NCBI GenBank assembly: GCA_016719405.1 | Contig: JADJZE010000002.1 | Location: 62,001-126,000 of the forward strand | Length of the DNA stretch: 64,000 nucleotides | Origin: Candidatus Aalborgicola lynettensis | GTDB lineage: Bacteria > Pseudomonadota > Gammaproteobacteria > Burkholderiales > Burkholderiaceae_C | Direction of reading: 5' to 3' | Notes under the pieces: generated by a model | What the model saw: the letters and a program-made list of their open reading frames with translations, nothing else | Told to the model about the DNA's origin: nothing | Databases searched by the model: none | Shown: positions 49,519-58,706 of the stretch, piece by piece | Numbering within the stretch: position 1 is the stretch's first letter | Layout: each line of letters opens with the position of its first letter | Program-made: the position numbers and the translations under genes

Positions 49519-50551
49519 AGCTGCGCACCCGCGCCTCGTCGTCGGCCCAGCCGGAGCGCACCTTGACCCAGAGTTCCAGGAACACTTTGGCATCGGCCAG
49601 TTTTTCCAGCTCGACACGGGTCTCCATGCCGATGCGTTTGATGCGTTCGCCCTTGTCGCCAATGACCATGGCCTTGTGGGTGTCACGCTCGACCACAATG
49701 GTGGCGGCAATGCGCAGCAGGCGTTTTTGGCCCTTCTTCTGCGGCGGCTCCTCCGAAAAGGTGTCGATCACCACGGTGGAGGTATAGGGCAACTCATCGC
49801 CCGTCAGGCGGAACAGCTTTTCACGCACCAACTCGCTGGCGAGAAATTTTTCGCTGCGGTCGGTAAGCTCGTCCTCCGCATACCACCAGGCTTGCTCAGG
49901 CAGGTATTTTTCACAAATACCCAGCAAACGCTCCGTGTCTTTGGCGTTCTTGGCGGACATGGGCACAAATTCTGCAAACGGGTGCTTGTCCTGCATGGTT
50001 TGCAACCAGGGGGCAATGTCGCCCCGGCGGTGGATGTTGTCGAGCTTGTTGGCAATCAAAAGGGTCGGAATGTTCTTGCCCAGCAGGGCCAGCACACGGG
50101 CGTCCGCTGGGGTGAAGCTGCCCGCCTCGACCACAAACAAAATCAAATCCACGTCCGCAACGGCGCCCTGCACCGTCTTGTTCAGCGACTTGTTCAGCGC
50201 GTTGGCATGCAGGGTTTGAAAGCCCGGCGTATCGACAAACACAAACTGGGTGGCGCCACGGGTGTGCATGCCGGTGATGCGGTGGCGCGTGGTCTGCGCC
50301 TTGCGCGAGGTGATGCTGATCTTTTGGCCCACCAGGGCGTTGAGCAGCGTGGATTTACCGACGTTGGGCTTGCCCACAATGGCGACCAGACCACAACGCT
50401 GCCCCGCATCCGCCTGCATGCCGGGCTGTGCCAGTTTGGGCGTGCCCTTGAGCAGGCCTTCGAGCATGCTGTCCAGGTCGGGTTGCAGGTCTTTTTCGCC
50501 CTTAGCCCCCGTAGATTCTGCGGAAGCCGCTACCTTTTTAGGAGCATTCAT
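49505..50551 (-). CDS. era: GTPase Era, with repeat-derived N-terminus
   Basis: Era binds 16S rRNA and helps 30S assembly. The 348-residue product has GKPNVGKSTLLNALVGQKIS (G1), DTPGFQ (G3), NKLD (G4) and the KH domain with VIGDKGERIKRIGMETR. The family usually starts close to the GTPase domain; here about 50 extra residues precede it. The first 18 (MNAPKKVAASAESTGAKG) are encoded by a copy of the dispersed repeat that also includes the start region. Its ATG overlaps the rnc stop by four bases, and recO overlaps its end. Confidence 0.95.
   Translation of the reverse strand: MNAPKKVAASAESTGAKGEKDLQPDLDSMLEGLLKGTPKLAQPGMQADAGQRCGLVAIVGKPNVGKSTLLNALVGQKISITSRKAQTTRHRITGMHTRGATQFVFVDTPGFQTLHANALNKSLNKTVQGAVADVDLILFVVEAGSFTPADARVLALLGKNIPTLLIANKLDNIHRRGDIAPWLQTMQDKHPFAEFVPMSAKNAKDTERLLGICEKYLPEQAWWYAEDELTDRSEKFLASELVREKLFRLTGDELPYTSTVVIDTFSEEPPQKKGQKRLLRIAATIVVERDTHKAMVIGDKGERIKRIGMETRVELEKLADAKVFLELWVKVRSGWADDEARVRSFGYE
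50501..50551 (-). repeat. Dispersed repeat covering the start of era
   Basis: The coding strand reads AATGCTCCTAAAAAGGTAGC, then GGCTTCCGCAGAATCTACGG, then GGGCTAAGGG. This aligns with the element core. It begins right at the era ATG and is read in the same frame as the copies in hutD and uvrD. Confidence 0.65.
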
Positions 50552-51234
50552 GGTTTTGCCTTGGATTGAAGGGTTTGCAGCATCGCGGCAGCTGCGGCCT
50601 GTTCGCCGGATCGGCGCGAACCACCGATACCGCGCTCGCTGAGGCGTAGCTCGGGTATCTCACACTCCACGTCAAAACTTTGCTGGTGTGCCGCGCCCAT
50701 CGTGCCAACCACCTTGTAAAGCGGCAGTTTCATTTTTCGTCCCTGCAACCATTCCTGCAATTCGGTCTTGGGGTCTTTACCGATGGCTTGCATCTGCGGA
50801 TTGATCTCGACCGCCTTGAACAAGCGCTGCACCAAAGCCTGGGCGGTGGAAAAACCGGCATCCAGGTACACCGCACCGATGATGGCTTCCAGGGTATCGG
50901 CCAAAATGGACGGGCGCTTCTGGCCGCCCGAACGGACTTCCCCCTCCCCCAGGCGCATGACATGGGGCAAACCCAGGTCCACTGCCAGTTGGTGCAAGGT
51001 ATCTTGCTTGACCAGATTGGCACGCACACGGGACAAATCCCCCTCGGGCAACGTGCCCAGGCGGGCATAGAGCAAATCGGACACCGCCAGATTCAGCACA
51101 GAATCGCCCAAAAATTCCAGGCGCTCGTAATGGTCGCTGGAAAAACTGCGGTGGGTCAGTGCCTGGGTCAGCAAACCCGCATTGGAAAATTCATGTTGCA
51201 AGCGACGCTGCAACTCCACCAAACCATCCGCCAC
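50548..51234 (-). CDS. rnc: Ribonuclease III
   Basis: RNase III cleaves double-stranded RNA and matures rRNA. The 228-residue enzyme shows the signature YERLEFLGDSVLNLAVSDLL with the catalytic Asp/Glu, DTLEAIIGAVYLDAGF for the second acidic pair, and a C-terminal dsRNA-binding domain (DPKTELQEWLQGR, then GGSRRSGEQAAAAAMLQTL). It is coupled to era by an ATGA overlap and lies one base after the DUF4845 stop. Confidence 0.97.
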   Translation of the reverse strand: MADGLVELQRRLQHEFSNAGLLTQALTHRSFSSDHYERLEFLGDSVLNLAVSDLLYARLGTLPEGDLSRVRANLVKQDTLHQLAVDLGLPHVMRLGEGEVRSGGQKRPSILADTLEAIIGAVYLDAGFSTAQALVQRLFKAVEINPQMQAIGKDPKTELQEWLQGRKMKLPLYKVVGTMGAAHQQSFDVECEIPELRLSERGIGGSRRSGEQAAAAAMLQTLQSKAKP

Positions 51235-51235
51235 G

Positions 51236-51592
51236 CTATTTGGAACGGCCAGCGTATTTCAGGGTCAGCCAAGCCGGACCGGCAAGGTGGATTTCACGCT
51301 GGTAAGCAAAACTGACCACCACCTTGTCGCCTTCCTTGGTGACTATCAGATCTTTCCCCGTCACAGAAGTGAAATCATCAATCTGCGCAGCCTTGTCAAA
51401 AACAATGCGCACCTCGACCGGTGTAGCACCTTCCTTGGCTGCTTTTCCTGCCGCTTTGGAAATGGCCTGGTATTCGAGAAAAGTAGGAAACATCTGCGCG
51501 GCCACCACGCCACCCATGGCCAACAAGGACCCCACCACAATCAAACCAATAAAAGAGATGCCGCGCTGACGCGACCGAGTTTGCACTGTCAT
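51236..51592 (-). CDS. DUF4845 membrane protein
   Basis: A 118-residue protein with one N-terminal transmembrane helix (SFIGLIVVGSLLAMGGVVAA) preceded by RSRQRG, and a small periplasmic domain (YQAISKAAGKAAKEGATPVE, then FAYQREIHLAGPAWLTLKY). The family is regularly found between lepB and rnc in betaproteobacteria but its role is unknown. The start at 51592 fits the family; the frame is open further upstream. Confidence 0.88.
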   Translation of the reverse strand: MTVQTRSRQRGISFIGLIVVGSLLAMGGVVAAQMFPTFLEYQAISKAAGKAAKEGATPVEVRIVFDKAAQIDDFTSVTGKDLIVTKEGDKVVVSFAYQREIHLAGPAWLTLKYAGRSK

Positions 51593-51605
51593 GTTGCTGT
51601 CCTTA

Positions 51606-52571
51606 TCAATTGAAGGCGCCAATACGCCGAAGGTTGCCAAAATTCATCCACACAAAAAACGCCCTGCCGACAATGTTTTGTTCGGGCACAAAGCCCCAAT
51701 AGCGGGAGTCGAGTGAATTATCGCGATTGTCACCCATCATGAAATAGTGGCCCTCGGGCACGGTACAGGTCACGCCTTCGACGGTGTAGGTGCAGCCGTC
51801 ACGGCCCTCAAATTTATTGGCTCCGGCCACAAAAGCAGGGCGGCTATCGTCATTCAAAATCCGGTGCTTCTTGTCGCCCAAAGTTTCTTCAAACTGCTTG
51901 AAATGGCGCATCACATCGGCGTCGAAGTATTCGGGCAGCGCGGTGGTTTCCAAAGCCTGGCCGTTGAGGGTTAGGCGTTTGTTGATGTAGGCGACCGTGT
52001 CACCGGGCACGCCCACCACCCGCTTGATGTAATCCTGGCTGGGCTTGGGCGGGTAGCGAAACACCATGACATCGCCACGCTGGGGCTTGTTGCCTTCGGT
52101 GATTTTGGTGTTGAGCACGGGCAGGCGCAGGCCATAGGTGAACTTGTTGACCAGAATCAGATCGCCGATCTGCAAGGTCGGAACCATGGAACCCGAAGGA
52201 ATTTTGAAGGGCTCGAACAAAAAGGAACGCAACAAAAACACCACGATGATGACCGGGAATAAACCCGCCGTCCAATCCAGCCACCACGGTTGCATCAGCA
52301 GTCGCTCTTTGGCCTCTGCGACGTTGCCATCGACTTGGCTAATGCCCATTTTGCCCAGGTCTTCACGGCGTTTCTGGTCATTGGCTTCCAGCGTTGCGGC
52401 GGCCTGTTGGCGCTGCGGCAAAAAGTAAAAACGCTCTGCCAACCAATAGATACCGGTGACCACGGTCGCCACAAACAGCAGCAAGGCAAAGTTACCTTCT
52501 ACCAGACCGAAGTACCAGGAACCCGCGTACACAACAAACGCCGCCAACACGGCCGAAGTAATGGCTTGCAT
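51606..52571 (-). CDS. lepB: Signal peptidase I
   Basis: LepB cuts signal peptides at the periplasmic face. The 321-residue protein has two N-terminal membrane segments, the catalytic serine in PSGSMVPTLQIGDLILVNKF and the lysine in RGDVMVFRYPPKPSQDYIKR. Box E is MGDNRDNSLDSRYWGFVPE. The ATG overlaps the lepA stop (TGATG). The lepA-lepB order is conserved. Confidence 0.97.
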   Translation of the reverse strand: MQAITSAVLAAFVVYAGSWYFGLVEGNFALLLFVATVVTGIYWLAERFYFLPQRQQAAATLEANDQKRREDLGKMGISQVDGNVAEAKERLLMQPWWLDWTAGLFPVIIVVFLLRSFLFEPFKIPSGSMVPTLQIGDLILVNKFTYGLRLPVLNTKITEGNKPQRGDVMVFRYPPKPSQDYIKRVVGVPGDTVAYINKRLTLNGQALETTALPEYFDADVMRHFKQFEETLGDKKHRILNDDSRPAFVAGANKFEGRDGCTYTVEGVTCTVPEGHYFMMGDNRDNSLDSRYWGFVPEQNIVGRAFFVWMNFGNLRRIGAFN

Positions 52572-54385
52572 CAGTCTTCAACTTGGAGAATGGCCAGGAA
52601 GGCTTCCTGGGGGACTTCGACGGATCCGATTTGTTTCATGCGTTTTTTGCCTGCTTTTTGTTTTTCAAGGAGTTTGCGTTTGCGCGAAATATCGCCGCCA
52701 TAACACTTGGCCAGCACGTTCTTGCGCAGGGCTTTAATTGTCTCACGCGCAATGATGTTGGCTCCGATGGCGGCCTGGATGGCGACGTCGTACATCTGGC
52801 GCGAAATGATCTCGCGCATCTTGGCGACTACGGCCCTGCCTCGGTACTGGCTTTGCGCGCGGTGCAGCATGATGGACAGCGCGTCGACCTTCTCAGAGTT
52901 CAACAAAATGTCCACTTTGACCACATCGGCGGCGCGGTATTCCTTGAACTCGTAGTCCATGGAGGCATAACCCCGGCTCACACTCTTGAGCTTGTCAAAG
53001 AAGTCGAGCACGATTTCGGCCAGCGGCATTTCATACGTCAGCACCACTTGGCGCCCTTTGTAGGCCATGTTCATTTGCACGCCGCGCTTCTGGTTGGCCA
53101 AGGTCATCACCACGCCCACGTACTCCTGCGGCATATAGAGGTGCATAGTGACGATGGGTTCGCGGATCTCGGCGGTCTTGCCAATTTCGGGCATCTTGGA
53201 CGGATTCTCGACCATCACCACTTCACCATCGTTCTTGACCACCTCGTAGACCACGCTGGGTGCGGTGGTGATGAGATCTTGGTCGAACTCACGCTCCAAA
53301 CGCTCCTGCACGATTTCCATGTGCAACAACCCCAGAAAACCGCAGCGGAATCCAAAGCCCAACGCCTGCGAGACTTCGGGCTCGTAATGCAGGGATGCAT
53401 CGTTGAGCTTGAGCTTTTCCAGCGCGTCGCGTAGCGAGTCGTACTCACTGGCTTCGGTGGGGTACAGACCCGCAAATACCTGGGGCTGAATTTCCTTGAA
53501 ACCGGGTAGCGGCTCAGTTGCCGTGGCCGCAGCGCCACCCGAGCCAGGCTTGATCAAGGTAACCGTATCACCTACTTTGGCCGCTTGCAGTTCTTTGATG
53601 CCGGCAATGATGTACCCGACTTCACCCGCCTCCAGCGAAGGACGCGGCTGATTGGCCGGTGTAAAAACGCCCAGGTTATCGGCGTTATATGTGGCGCCCG
53701 AAGCCATCATCTTGATACGCTCACCTTTTTGCAGTCGACCATCGACCACGCGTACCAGCATGACCACCCCCACAAAGCTGTCGTACCAACTGTCAATAAT
53801 CATCGCCCGCAGGGGACCATCCGGGTTACCCTTGGGAGCGGGCACCTTGGCAACGATCATCTCCAGAATCTCTTCAATGCCTAGGCCGGTCTTGGCGGAA
53901 CAAGGAATGGCCTCGGTTGCATCAATGCCTATCACGTCCTCGATTTCACTTCTTGCGTTGTCCAAGTCGGCATTGGGCAAGTCAATCTTGTTGAGCACCG
54001 GCAGCACCTCGACACCCAGGTCCAATGCAGTGTAGCAATTGGCCACCGTTTGTGCCTCTACGCCCTGCGAGGCATCTACGACCAACAACGCACCCTCGCA
54101 GGCTGACAGGGATCGGCTCACTTCATATGAAAAGTCCACATGACCGGGGGTATCGATCAAATTGAGGTTGTAGACCTGTCCATCTTTGGCTTTGTACTGC
54201 AGCGCAGCCGTCTGTGCCTTGATCGTTATCCCACGCTCTTTCTCGATATCCATCGAGTCCAGAACCTGCGCCTGCATCTCGCGCGCTTCAAGACCACCGC
54301 AGCGTTGAATCAGTCGATCTGCAAGGGTCGATTTACCGTGATCGATATGGGCAATGATGGAAAAATTTCTGATGTGATTCATCAA
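52571..54385 (-). CDS. lepA: Elongation factor 4 (LepA)
   Basis: EF-4 is a ribosome-binding GTPase that aids translation under stress. The 604-residue sequence holds G1 AHIDHGKSTLADRL, G2/G3 LIDTPGHVDFSYEVSR, G4 NKIDLPNAD and the C-terminal KLLEKQKAGKKRMKQIGSVE typical of LepA. It starts 41 bp after a strong terminator hairpin. It is the first gene of the lepA-lepB-DUF4845-rnc-era-recO-pdxJ-acpS run. Confidence 0.98.
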   Translation of the reverse strand: MMNHIRNFSIIAHIDHGKSTLADRLIQRCGGLEAREMQAQVLDSMDIEKERGITIKAQTAALQYKAKDGQVYNLNLIDTPGHVDFSYEVSRSLSACEGALLVVDASQGVEAQTVANCYTALDLGVEVLPVLNKIDLPNADLDNARSEIEDVIGIDATEAIPCSAKTGLGIEEILEMIVAKVPAPKGNPDGPLRAMIIDSWYDSFVGVVMLVRVVDGRLQKGERIKMMASGATYNADNLGVFTPANQPRPSLEAGEVGYIIAGIKELQAAKVGDTVTLIKPGSGGAAATATEPLPGFKEIQPQVFAGLYPTEASEYDSLRDALEKLKLNDASLHYEPEVSQALGFGFRCGFLGLLHMEIVQERLEREFDQDLITTAPSVVYEVVKNDGEVVMVENPSKMPEIGKTAEIREPIVTMHLYMPQEYVGVVMTLANQKRGVQMNMAYKGRQVVLTYEMPLAEIVLDFFDKLKSVSRGYASMDYEFKEYRAADVVKVDILLNSEKVDALSIMLHRAQSQYRGRAVVAKMREIISRQMYDVAIQAAIGANIIARETIKALRKNVLAKCYGGDISRKRKLLEKQKAGKKRMKQIGSVEVPQEAFLAILQVED

Positions 54386-54426
54386 GGGAATCGCTTAAGT
54401 GATTGAATTAAAACGCAGAGCGCAAG

Positions 54427-54457
54427 AAAAAAGGGCGCGTCTGCAAAAGACGCGCCC
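54427..54457 (-). terminator. Rho-independent terminator between mucD and lepA
   Basis: GGGCGCGTCT (54433-54442) and AGACGCGCCC (54448-54457) form a perfect 10-bp stem with a GCAAA loop. On the minus strand the stem is followed by TTTTTT (54432-54427). It is oriented to stop transcripts coming from mucD, and lies only 41 bp before the lepA ATG. Confidence 0.85.
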
Positions 54458-54877
54458 TGAACCAACAATCATTGGCAACTGCGAAGGTTGGGCGTTCATT
54501 GTAGGCAAAAAGTCGGGCATGCACAGGCGCAAAAATTGGATTAGGGTTACGTTGCCACTCAGCAACAGAATTTTAAACCAACTTATCCACAGCTTATTGA
54601 ATCAAACGCCTGAACAACATGTGGGGGATCTGTGGAACAGCTGTGGGCAGTTTCATTGTCTTCCACATTATGGATTTTATTGAAATCCATATACCTCCAA
54701 AGGCCACCAAAGAGTCGCCATTCTAACCAAATCGAAATTTGGACTCGTGGAGTTAGTGCATACATACAGACAAAAAACACTGCGCATAAACCGGCAGATT
54801 GTGTCGCGAGAACCCAAAAACCCGAAAAAACCCAGCATTCTGCAAGGTCTATTCGGGCCGCTATAGCGTGCAGGCAA
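54458..54877. other. 420-bp spacer between mucD and lepA with a DnaA-box-like cluster
   Basis: No gene is evident. The right part is AT-rich (54660-54860). It contains a perfect DnaA box TTATCCACA at 54583-54591 and degenerate relatives TGTGGAACA at 54631-54639 and TCTTCCACA near 54659-54667. No iteron array or other sign of an origin accompanies them. Confidence 0.45.
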
Positions 54878-56350
54878 TCAATGCGCCGGGCGAATCAGGA
54901 CGTATTGGGTCCATTCGCCACGCCGGAAAAGGACATTCAAAGGCTTGTTTTTGTCCACTTTGGATAACACCGCATCAAATTCTTTGACGCTTCCCACTGC
55001 CGTATTGGCGACGGCCACAATGACGTCCCCTTCACGCAGTCCGGATCGGGCTGCAGCATCAACGGCCGTATCCACTTTCACACCACCTTTGATCTTCAAC
55101 TCTTTCTTTTGCGCCTCACTCAGTTCACTCACGCCAAGACCAAACGCCTGCCCGGCAGCAGATAACTTGGACTTTTCATCACGCGCCGATGCTTTAAGGG
55201 CGGCCTTGTCGGCCTCAACTTCTGCGATGACGATACTGAGGTCTTTGGTAGTGCCACGTCGAAACACCGTCAGTGTGCTCTTGGTGCCGGGCTTGGTTCC
55301 CCCCACCAAACGGGGCAAATCACTCGATTTCTCAACCGTCTTACCCTCGAAACGCGTAATGATGTCGCCAGCCTCCACACCCGCCTTCTCTGCAGGCGAA
55401 CCCGCCTCCACAGCCCGCACCATGGCACCCACCGGTTTGCCCAGGCCAATGGATTCTGCAATTTCTTTGCTCACCGCTTCGATCTGCACGCCGATACGCC
55501 CCCGCGCCACACGACCATTGCTGCGCAACTGATCGCTCACGCGCACCGCCTCATCCATCGGAATGGAAAAAGATATGCCCATAAAACCACCCGAGCGCGA
55601 ATAAATCTGGCTATTAATACCCACCACTTCACCGCGCATATTGATCAATGGCCCACCCGAATTACCGGGGTTAATCGCCACATCGGTCTGGATAAACGGC
55701 AGGTAGTCACCCGTATCGCGCTGCTTGGCGCTCACGATACCTGCGGTCACGGTATTCTCCAGACCAAATGGGGAACCAATCGCCATGACCCACTCGCCCA
55801 CGCGCAAGCGGTTCACATCCCCCACTTTGACCGCAGGCAAGCCGGAGGCCTCAATTTTTACGACCGCCACATCGGAGCGTTTGTCAGTTCCGATAATTTT
55901 GGCCTTGAATTCCCGCTTATCAGTCAACGTGACCAGCACTTCATCGGCACCCTCAACCACATGGGCATTGGTCATGATGAAACCGTCCGTTGTAAAAATA
56001 AACCCCGACCCTACTCCCCGAGGTTGTTCTTCTTCCTGCTGCTGCGGTTGTGGTCTATTTGGGCGTGGCATCTGTCGCGGAAAATTCGGAATGGGAAGAC
56101 CAAACCGCTTGAAAAACTCAAGCATTTCCTCCTCGCTGGGATTGCCCTGTGCAGACCGCTGGCTGATTTTTTCCATGGTGCGGATATTGACCACCGACGG
56201 TCCGACCTGATCTACCAAATCAGTGAAATCAGGTAACACACGGGTCTGCGCAACCGCCGACTGCCAGGGCACCACCGTGGCCATGCCGACGCCAACCATG
56301 GCGAAGGCCACCAACAAAGAACGCACAGGTTTCATCACTTTCAAAGTCAT
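54878..56350 (-). CDS. mucD: Periplasmic serine protease MucD/DegP (Do family)
   Basis: A 490-residue HtrA protease with signal peptide (residues 1 to about 34, ending SAVAQ). The catalytic triad is seen in FIMTNAHVVEGAD (His), TDKRSDVAVVKIE (Asp) and INPGNSGGPLINM (Ser). Two PDZ domains follow (GAMVRAVEAGSPAEKAGV, then SGLREGDVIVAVANTAVG). A Pro/Gln/Glu-rich loop (PQPQQQEEEQPRG) precedes the catalytic domain. It degrades misfolded envelope proteins and belongs to the sigma-E regulon. It lies at the end of rpoE-rseA-rseB-mucD. Confidence 0.96.
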   Translation of the reverse strand: MTLKVMKPVRSLLVAFAMVGVGMATVVPWQSAVAQTRVLPDFTDLVDQVGPSVVNIRTMEKISQRSAQGNPSEEEMLEFFKRFGLPIPNFPRQMPRPNRPQPQQQEEEQPRGVGSGFIFTTDGFIMTNAHVVEGADEVLVTLTDKREFKAKIIGTDKRSDVAVVKIEASGLPAVKVGDVNRLRVGEWVMAIGSPFGLENTVTAGIVSAKQRDTGDYLPFIQTDVAINPGNSGGPLINMRGEVVGINSQIYSRSGGFMGISFSIPMDEAVRVSDQLRSNGRVARGRIGVQIEAVSKEIAESIGLGKPVGAMVRAVEAGSPAEKAGVEAGDIITRFEGKTVEKSSDLPRLVGGTKPGTKSTLTVFRRGTTKDLSIVIAEVEADKAALKASARDEKSKLSAAGQAFGLGVSELSEAQKKELKIKGGVKVDTAVDAAARSGLREGDVIVAVANTAVGSVKEFDAVLSKVDKNKPLNVLFRRGEWTQYVLIRPAH

Positions 56351-56431
56351 CGTATTTCTTTCGTTCTACCAGTTAACCAAAACAATCCGCCGCCACTGAC
56401 CCAGCAAGCCGCACGCAGCCCAGATTGCGGC

Positions 56432-57457
56432 TCATTGCGTTCTTTCAAGCCCTCGCGCAAACGCGTGCAAAGTTGCCAACGGCGCTTCTCCGACCGCTGT
56501 GACCCACCAATCTGCATATCTTCGCGCTACGGTGTGGGTGGCTCCGCCCATCGTCGCAACGCCTTCCCGTACATGTCGCCGCGGGTCAAAAGGTTCCATG
56601 AACACTGAAACCGTTGCCAGTCCATCGCTAAAAACACATTGCACAGCGGTCCGTGCATCGACTGCTATCTGCCTGGCAACTTCGCCCACGGGAGATGCAA
56701 CAGGACGTTGGTAACAACGCATCGGTTTGAATCCGTTAACCATCCGACGCAGAGTCCACCCCTGGTCCTCTGCAGTAGTGGGGAGCAAGGTGGAACGCTC
56801 GATGTGGTAACCATCGGTTTGCGCCATCAGCCGGATCAATTCCGCTTTATCCACGGCAGCATTGATCTGCAACTCGGAGAATGCTGCCTGCTCCAGCACG
56901 CGTCCATCCACGTCATGGGTCTTGAGCTGCAACAACAAACCGGTATTGCGTTCACTCCACACCGTGAAACCATACCGCCACTGATCCTTGGGCACCAAGC
57001 GAACCACATCCGCATCCAAACCTGCAATGCGCTGCTCCCCAATCGACTGAAATTGGTAGACATCGGCAATAGACGGATCCATGGCGCTCAGTCGATCAGA
57101 AAACAAATTCAACGACTCCCGGTTTTCGATAAGCGCACGGCGGGTCGCAGGGAAAAATGTGATGACTTGCGCGTCGCGACGGTAAGTCATCCGCTGTGTA
57201 CCACTTAACGACACCACGCGTTCCAGTTGCTGCTGCCCGTCGCACGCGTGCCATATTTTCGAGCTGGCAAACGTGTCGCCGGCCATAACAACAAATGTTC
57301 CTGTGTAAGCACTTTGACGTGCCGCTTGGTTGACCCGTACCAACCAGTCTGCCAGTGAAAGCCCTGTTCCGGTGGTTTGCGCAACTGCACTCCCCCAACA
57401 GAGCAAGACACCCAACACGAGCGACCGCCCTGCACGTATCAACAGCACCCTGCTCAC
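56432..57457 (-). CDS. rseB: Sigma-E regulatory protein RseB/MucB
   Basis: A 341-residue periplasmic protein with signal peptide (ending GSAVAQ) and the two lipid-binding domains of RseB: SAYTGTFVVMAGDTFASSKI, then RVVSLSGTQRMTYRRDAQVI, and DQWRYGFTVWSERNTGLLLQ. RseB binds RseA and protects it from cleavage until lipopolysaccharide signals. The start overlaps the rseA stop by 4 bp. Confidence 0.93.
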   Translation of the reverse strand: MSRVLLIRAGRSLVLGVLLCWGSAVAQTTGTGLSLADWLVRVNQAARQSAYTGTFVVMAGDTFASSKIWHACDGQQQLERVVSLSGTQRMTYRRDAQVITFFPATRRALIENRESLNLFSDRLSAMDPSIADVYQFQSIGEQRIAGLDADVVRLVPKDQWRYGFTVWSERNTGLLLQLKTHDVDGRVLEQAAFSELQINAAVDKAELIRLMAQTDGYHIERSTLLPTTAEDQGWTLRRMVNGFKPMRCYQRPVASPVGEVARQIAVDARTAVQCVFSDGLATVSVFMEPFDPRRHVREGVATMGGATHTVARRYADWWVTAVGEAPLATLHAFARGLERTQ

Positions 57458-58071
57458 CGCGCAACCCCTTCATAAGTAGCGTTGCGCAAGAACCCTGACG
57501 GAGCCTGCAATGCAGAATGACCACTGACCTGCTGGTGCGCGGCCATCAGCCCATCGACCTGTGGGTCCCGCAACACCACCCGATTGTGGCTGTCTGCGGT
57601 CGCAATATCCGGTGGGGCGACACCCAACCTTCCAGAGTCCGCCATATTCACCGGACTGGACGTCAATCCCGACAACTCCAAACCAAACACCCCCCCCAAG
57701 ACCGCACACGCAACACCCGCCAGCAATTTCCAACGCCAAACGGAATCATTTGCGCTGGTGTCCTGGCCAGGTGAGCCCGTTACCTGTACGTGCACTGCAT
57801 CCTGCACGCCAGTCACCAACTCTCCCACAGGGTGCGCAGGTTCCATGGCAATTTTTTGCGACAAGCGCTCCCAAAACGCGTAGTCATCGCTGCACTGTGC
57901 CAAATCGTCGCTGCGCAACACATCGCCAACCACATGGTACGCATGCCAAGTCTGCAACCCTTGCGCGCCATTGAGAACACTTTGCATGGCTTGCGCACGC
58001 GCATTTCCAGACAAAGCACCGTCCGCCAGCGCAGAAATGCAGTCATCAAGGAAAGGGTTCACATCATTCAT
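57454..58071 (-). CDS. rseA: Anti-sigma-E factor RseA/MucA
   Basis: A 205-residue inner-membrane anti-sigma factor. The cytoplasmic N-domain has the RseA_N signature ISALADGALSGNARAQAM and LQTWHAYHVVGDVLRSDDL. One membrane helix (LLAGVACAVLGGVFGLEL) leads to a periplasmic part. It holds RpoE until cut by DegS-type and RseP-type proteases. It is 11 bp from rpoE and overlaps rseB. Confidence 0.93.
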   Translation of the reverse strand: MNDVNPFLDDCISALADGALSGNARAQAMQSVLNGAQGLQTWHAYHVVGDVLRSDDLAQCSDDYAFWERLSQKIAMEPAHPVGELVTGVQDAVHVQVTGSPGQDTSANDSVWRWKLLAGVACAVLGGVFGLELSGLTSSPVNMADSGRLGVAPPDIATADSHNRVVLRDPQVDGLMAAHQQVSGHSALQAPSGFLRNATYEGVAR

Positions 58072-58082
58072 GGATTTCTCGC

Positions 58083-58706
58083 TTACCAGCGCCCACCAGT
58101 CTGTTTATCCAATAGCGGCTTGATTTTTTCAGACACTGCCTCCCGTGCGCGAAATATTCGGGAACGCACAGTGCCGATCGGGCAACCCATGGTTGCTGCA
58201 ATGTCTTCATAACTCAATCCTTCAATCTCCCGCAATATCAGTGCTTGGCGGAGATCGGTCGGCAACGCATCCATAACCGTATTGACCACCGCGGCTATCT
58301 CTTTGGCAGCCAACACCGACTCAGGAGTCGCTCCAGCGGTTTGTTCCTTTTTATTGGAGGAAGTTTCATCGTCGTCCACTATCGCCAGAAAAGATTCTGA
58401 TACGGTAGGGTCGCGATGCAGATCGTGCAGGAATTTCTTGGCGGTATTCACTGCAATCCGATAGAGCCAGGTATAGAACTGTGCTTCGCCACGAAACTGG
58501 TGCAGCGCACGGTAAGCCCGTATAAAGGTTTCCTGGGCGATGTCTTCCACCAAGTCGGTATCGCGCACCATGCGTGCAATCAGGCGCTGAATCCGGCGCT
58601 GATACTTCAAAACCAGCAACCCATAGGCGCGCTGGTCACCCGCAAGGGTACGCTGTACACACTCCCAATCGGAATTCGAATCTTCGGGAGTGTTTTGCAT
58701 ACTCAA
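58083..58706 (-). CDS. rpoE: RNA polymerase sigma factor RpoE (sigma-24, AlgU type)
   Basis: A 207-residue ECF sigma factor. Region 2 reads DQRAYGLLVLKYQRRIQRL, then MVRDTDLVEDIAQETFIRAY, and region 4 LPTDLRQALILREIEGLSYE, then CPIGTVRSRIFRARE. It drives the envelope stress regulon and is held by RseA encoded downstream. Its ATG overlaps the stop of the YgfX-like gene (ATGA). A 15-residue acidic stretch (VDDDETSSNKKEQTAG) lies in the linker between regions 2 and 4. Confidence 0.97.
   Translation of the reverse strand: MSMQNTPEDSNSDWECVQRTLAGDQRAYGLLVLKYQRRIQRLIARMVRDTDLVEDIAQETFIRAYRALHQFRGEAQFYTWLYRIAVNTAKKFLHDLHRDPTVSESFLAIVDDDETSSNKKEQTAGATPESVLAAKEIAAVVNTVMDALPTDLRQALILREIEGLSYEDIAATMGCPIGTVRSRIFRAREAVSEKIKPLLDKQTGGRW

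Noticed and set aside
54583..54667. Chromosomal replication origin
   Set aside because: Only one perfect DnaA box, with no dnaA/dnaN, no clear unwinding element and housekeeping operons on both sides running in the same direction.
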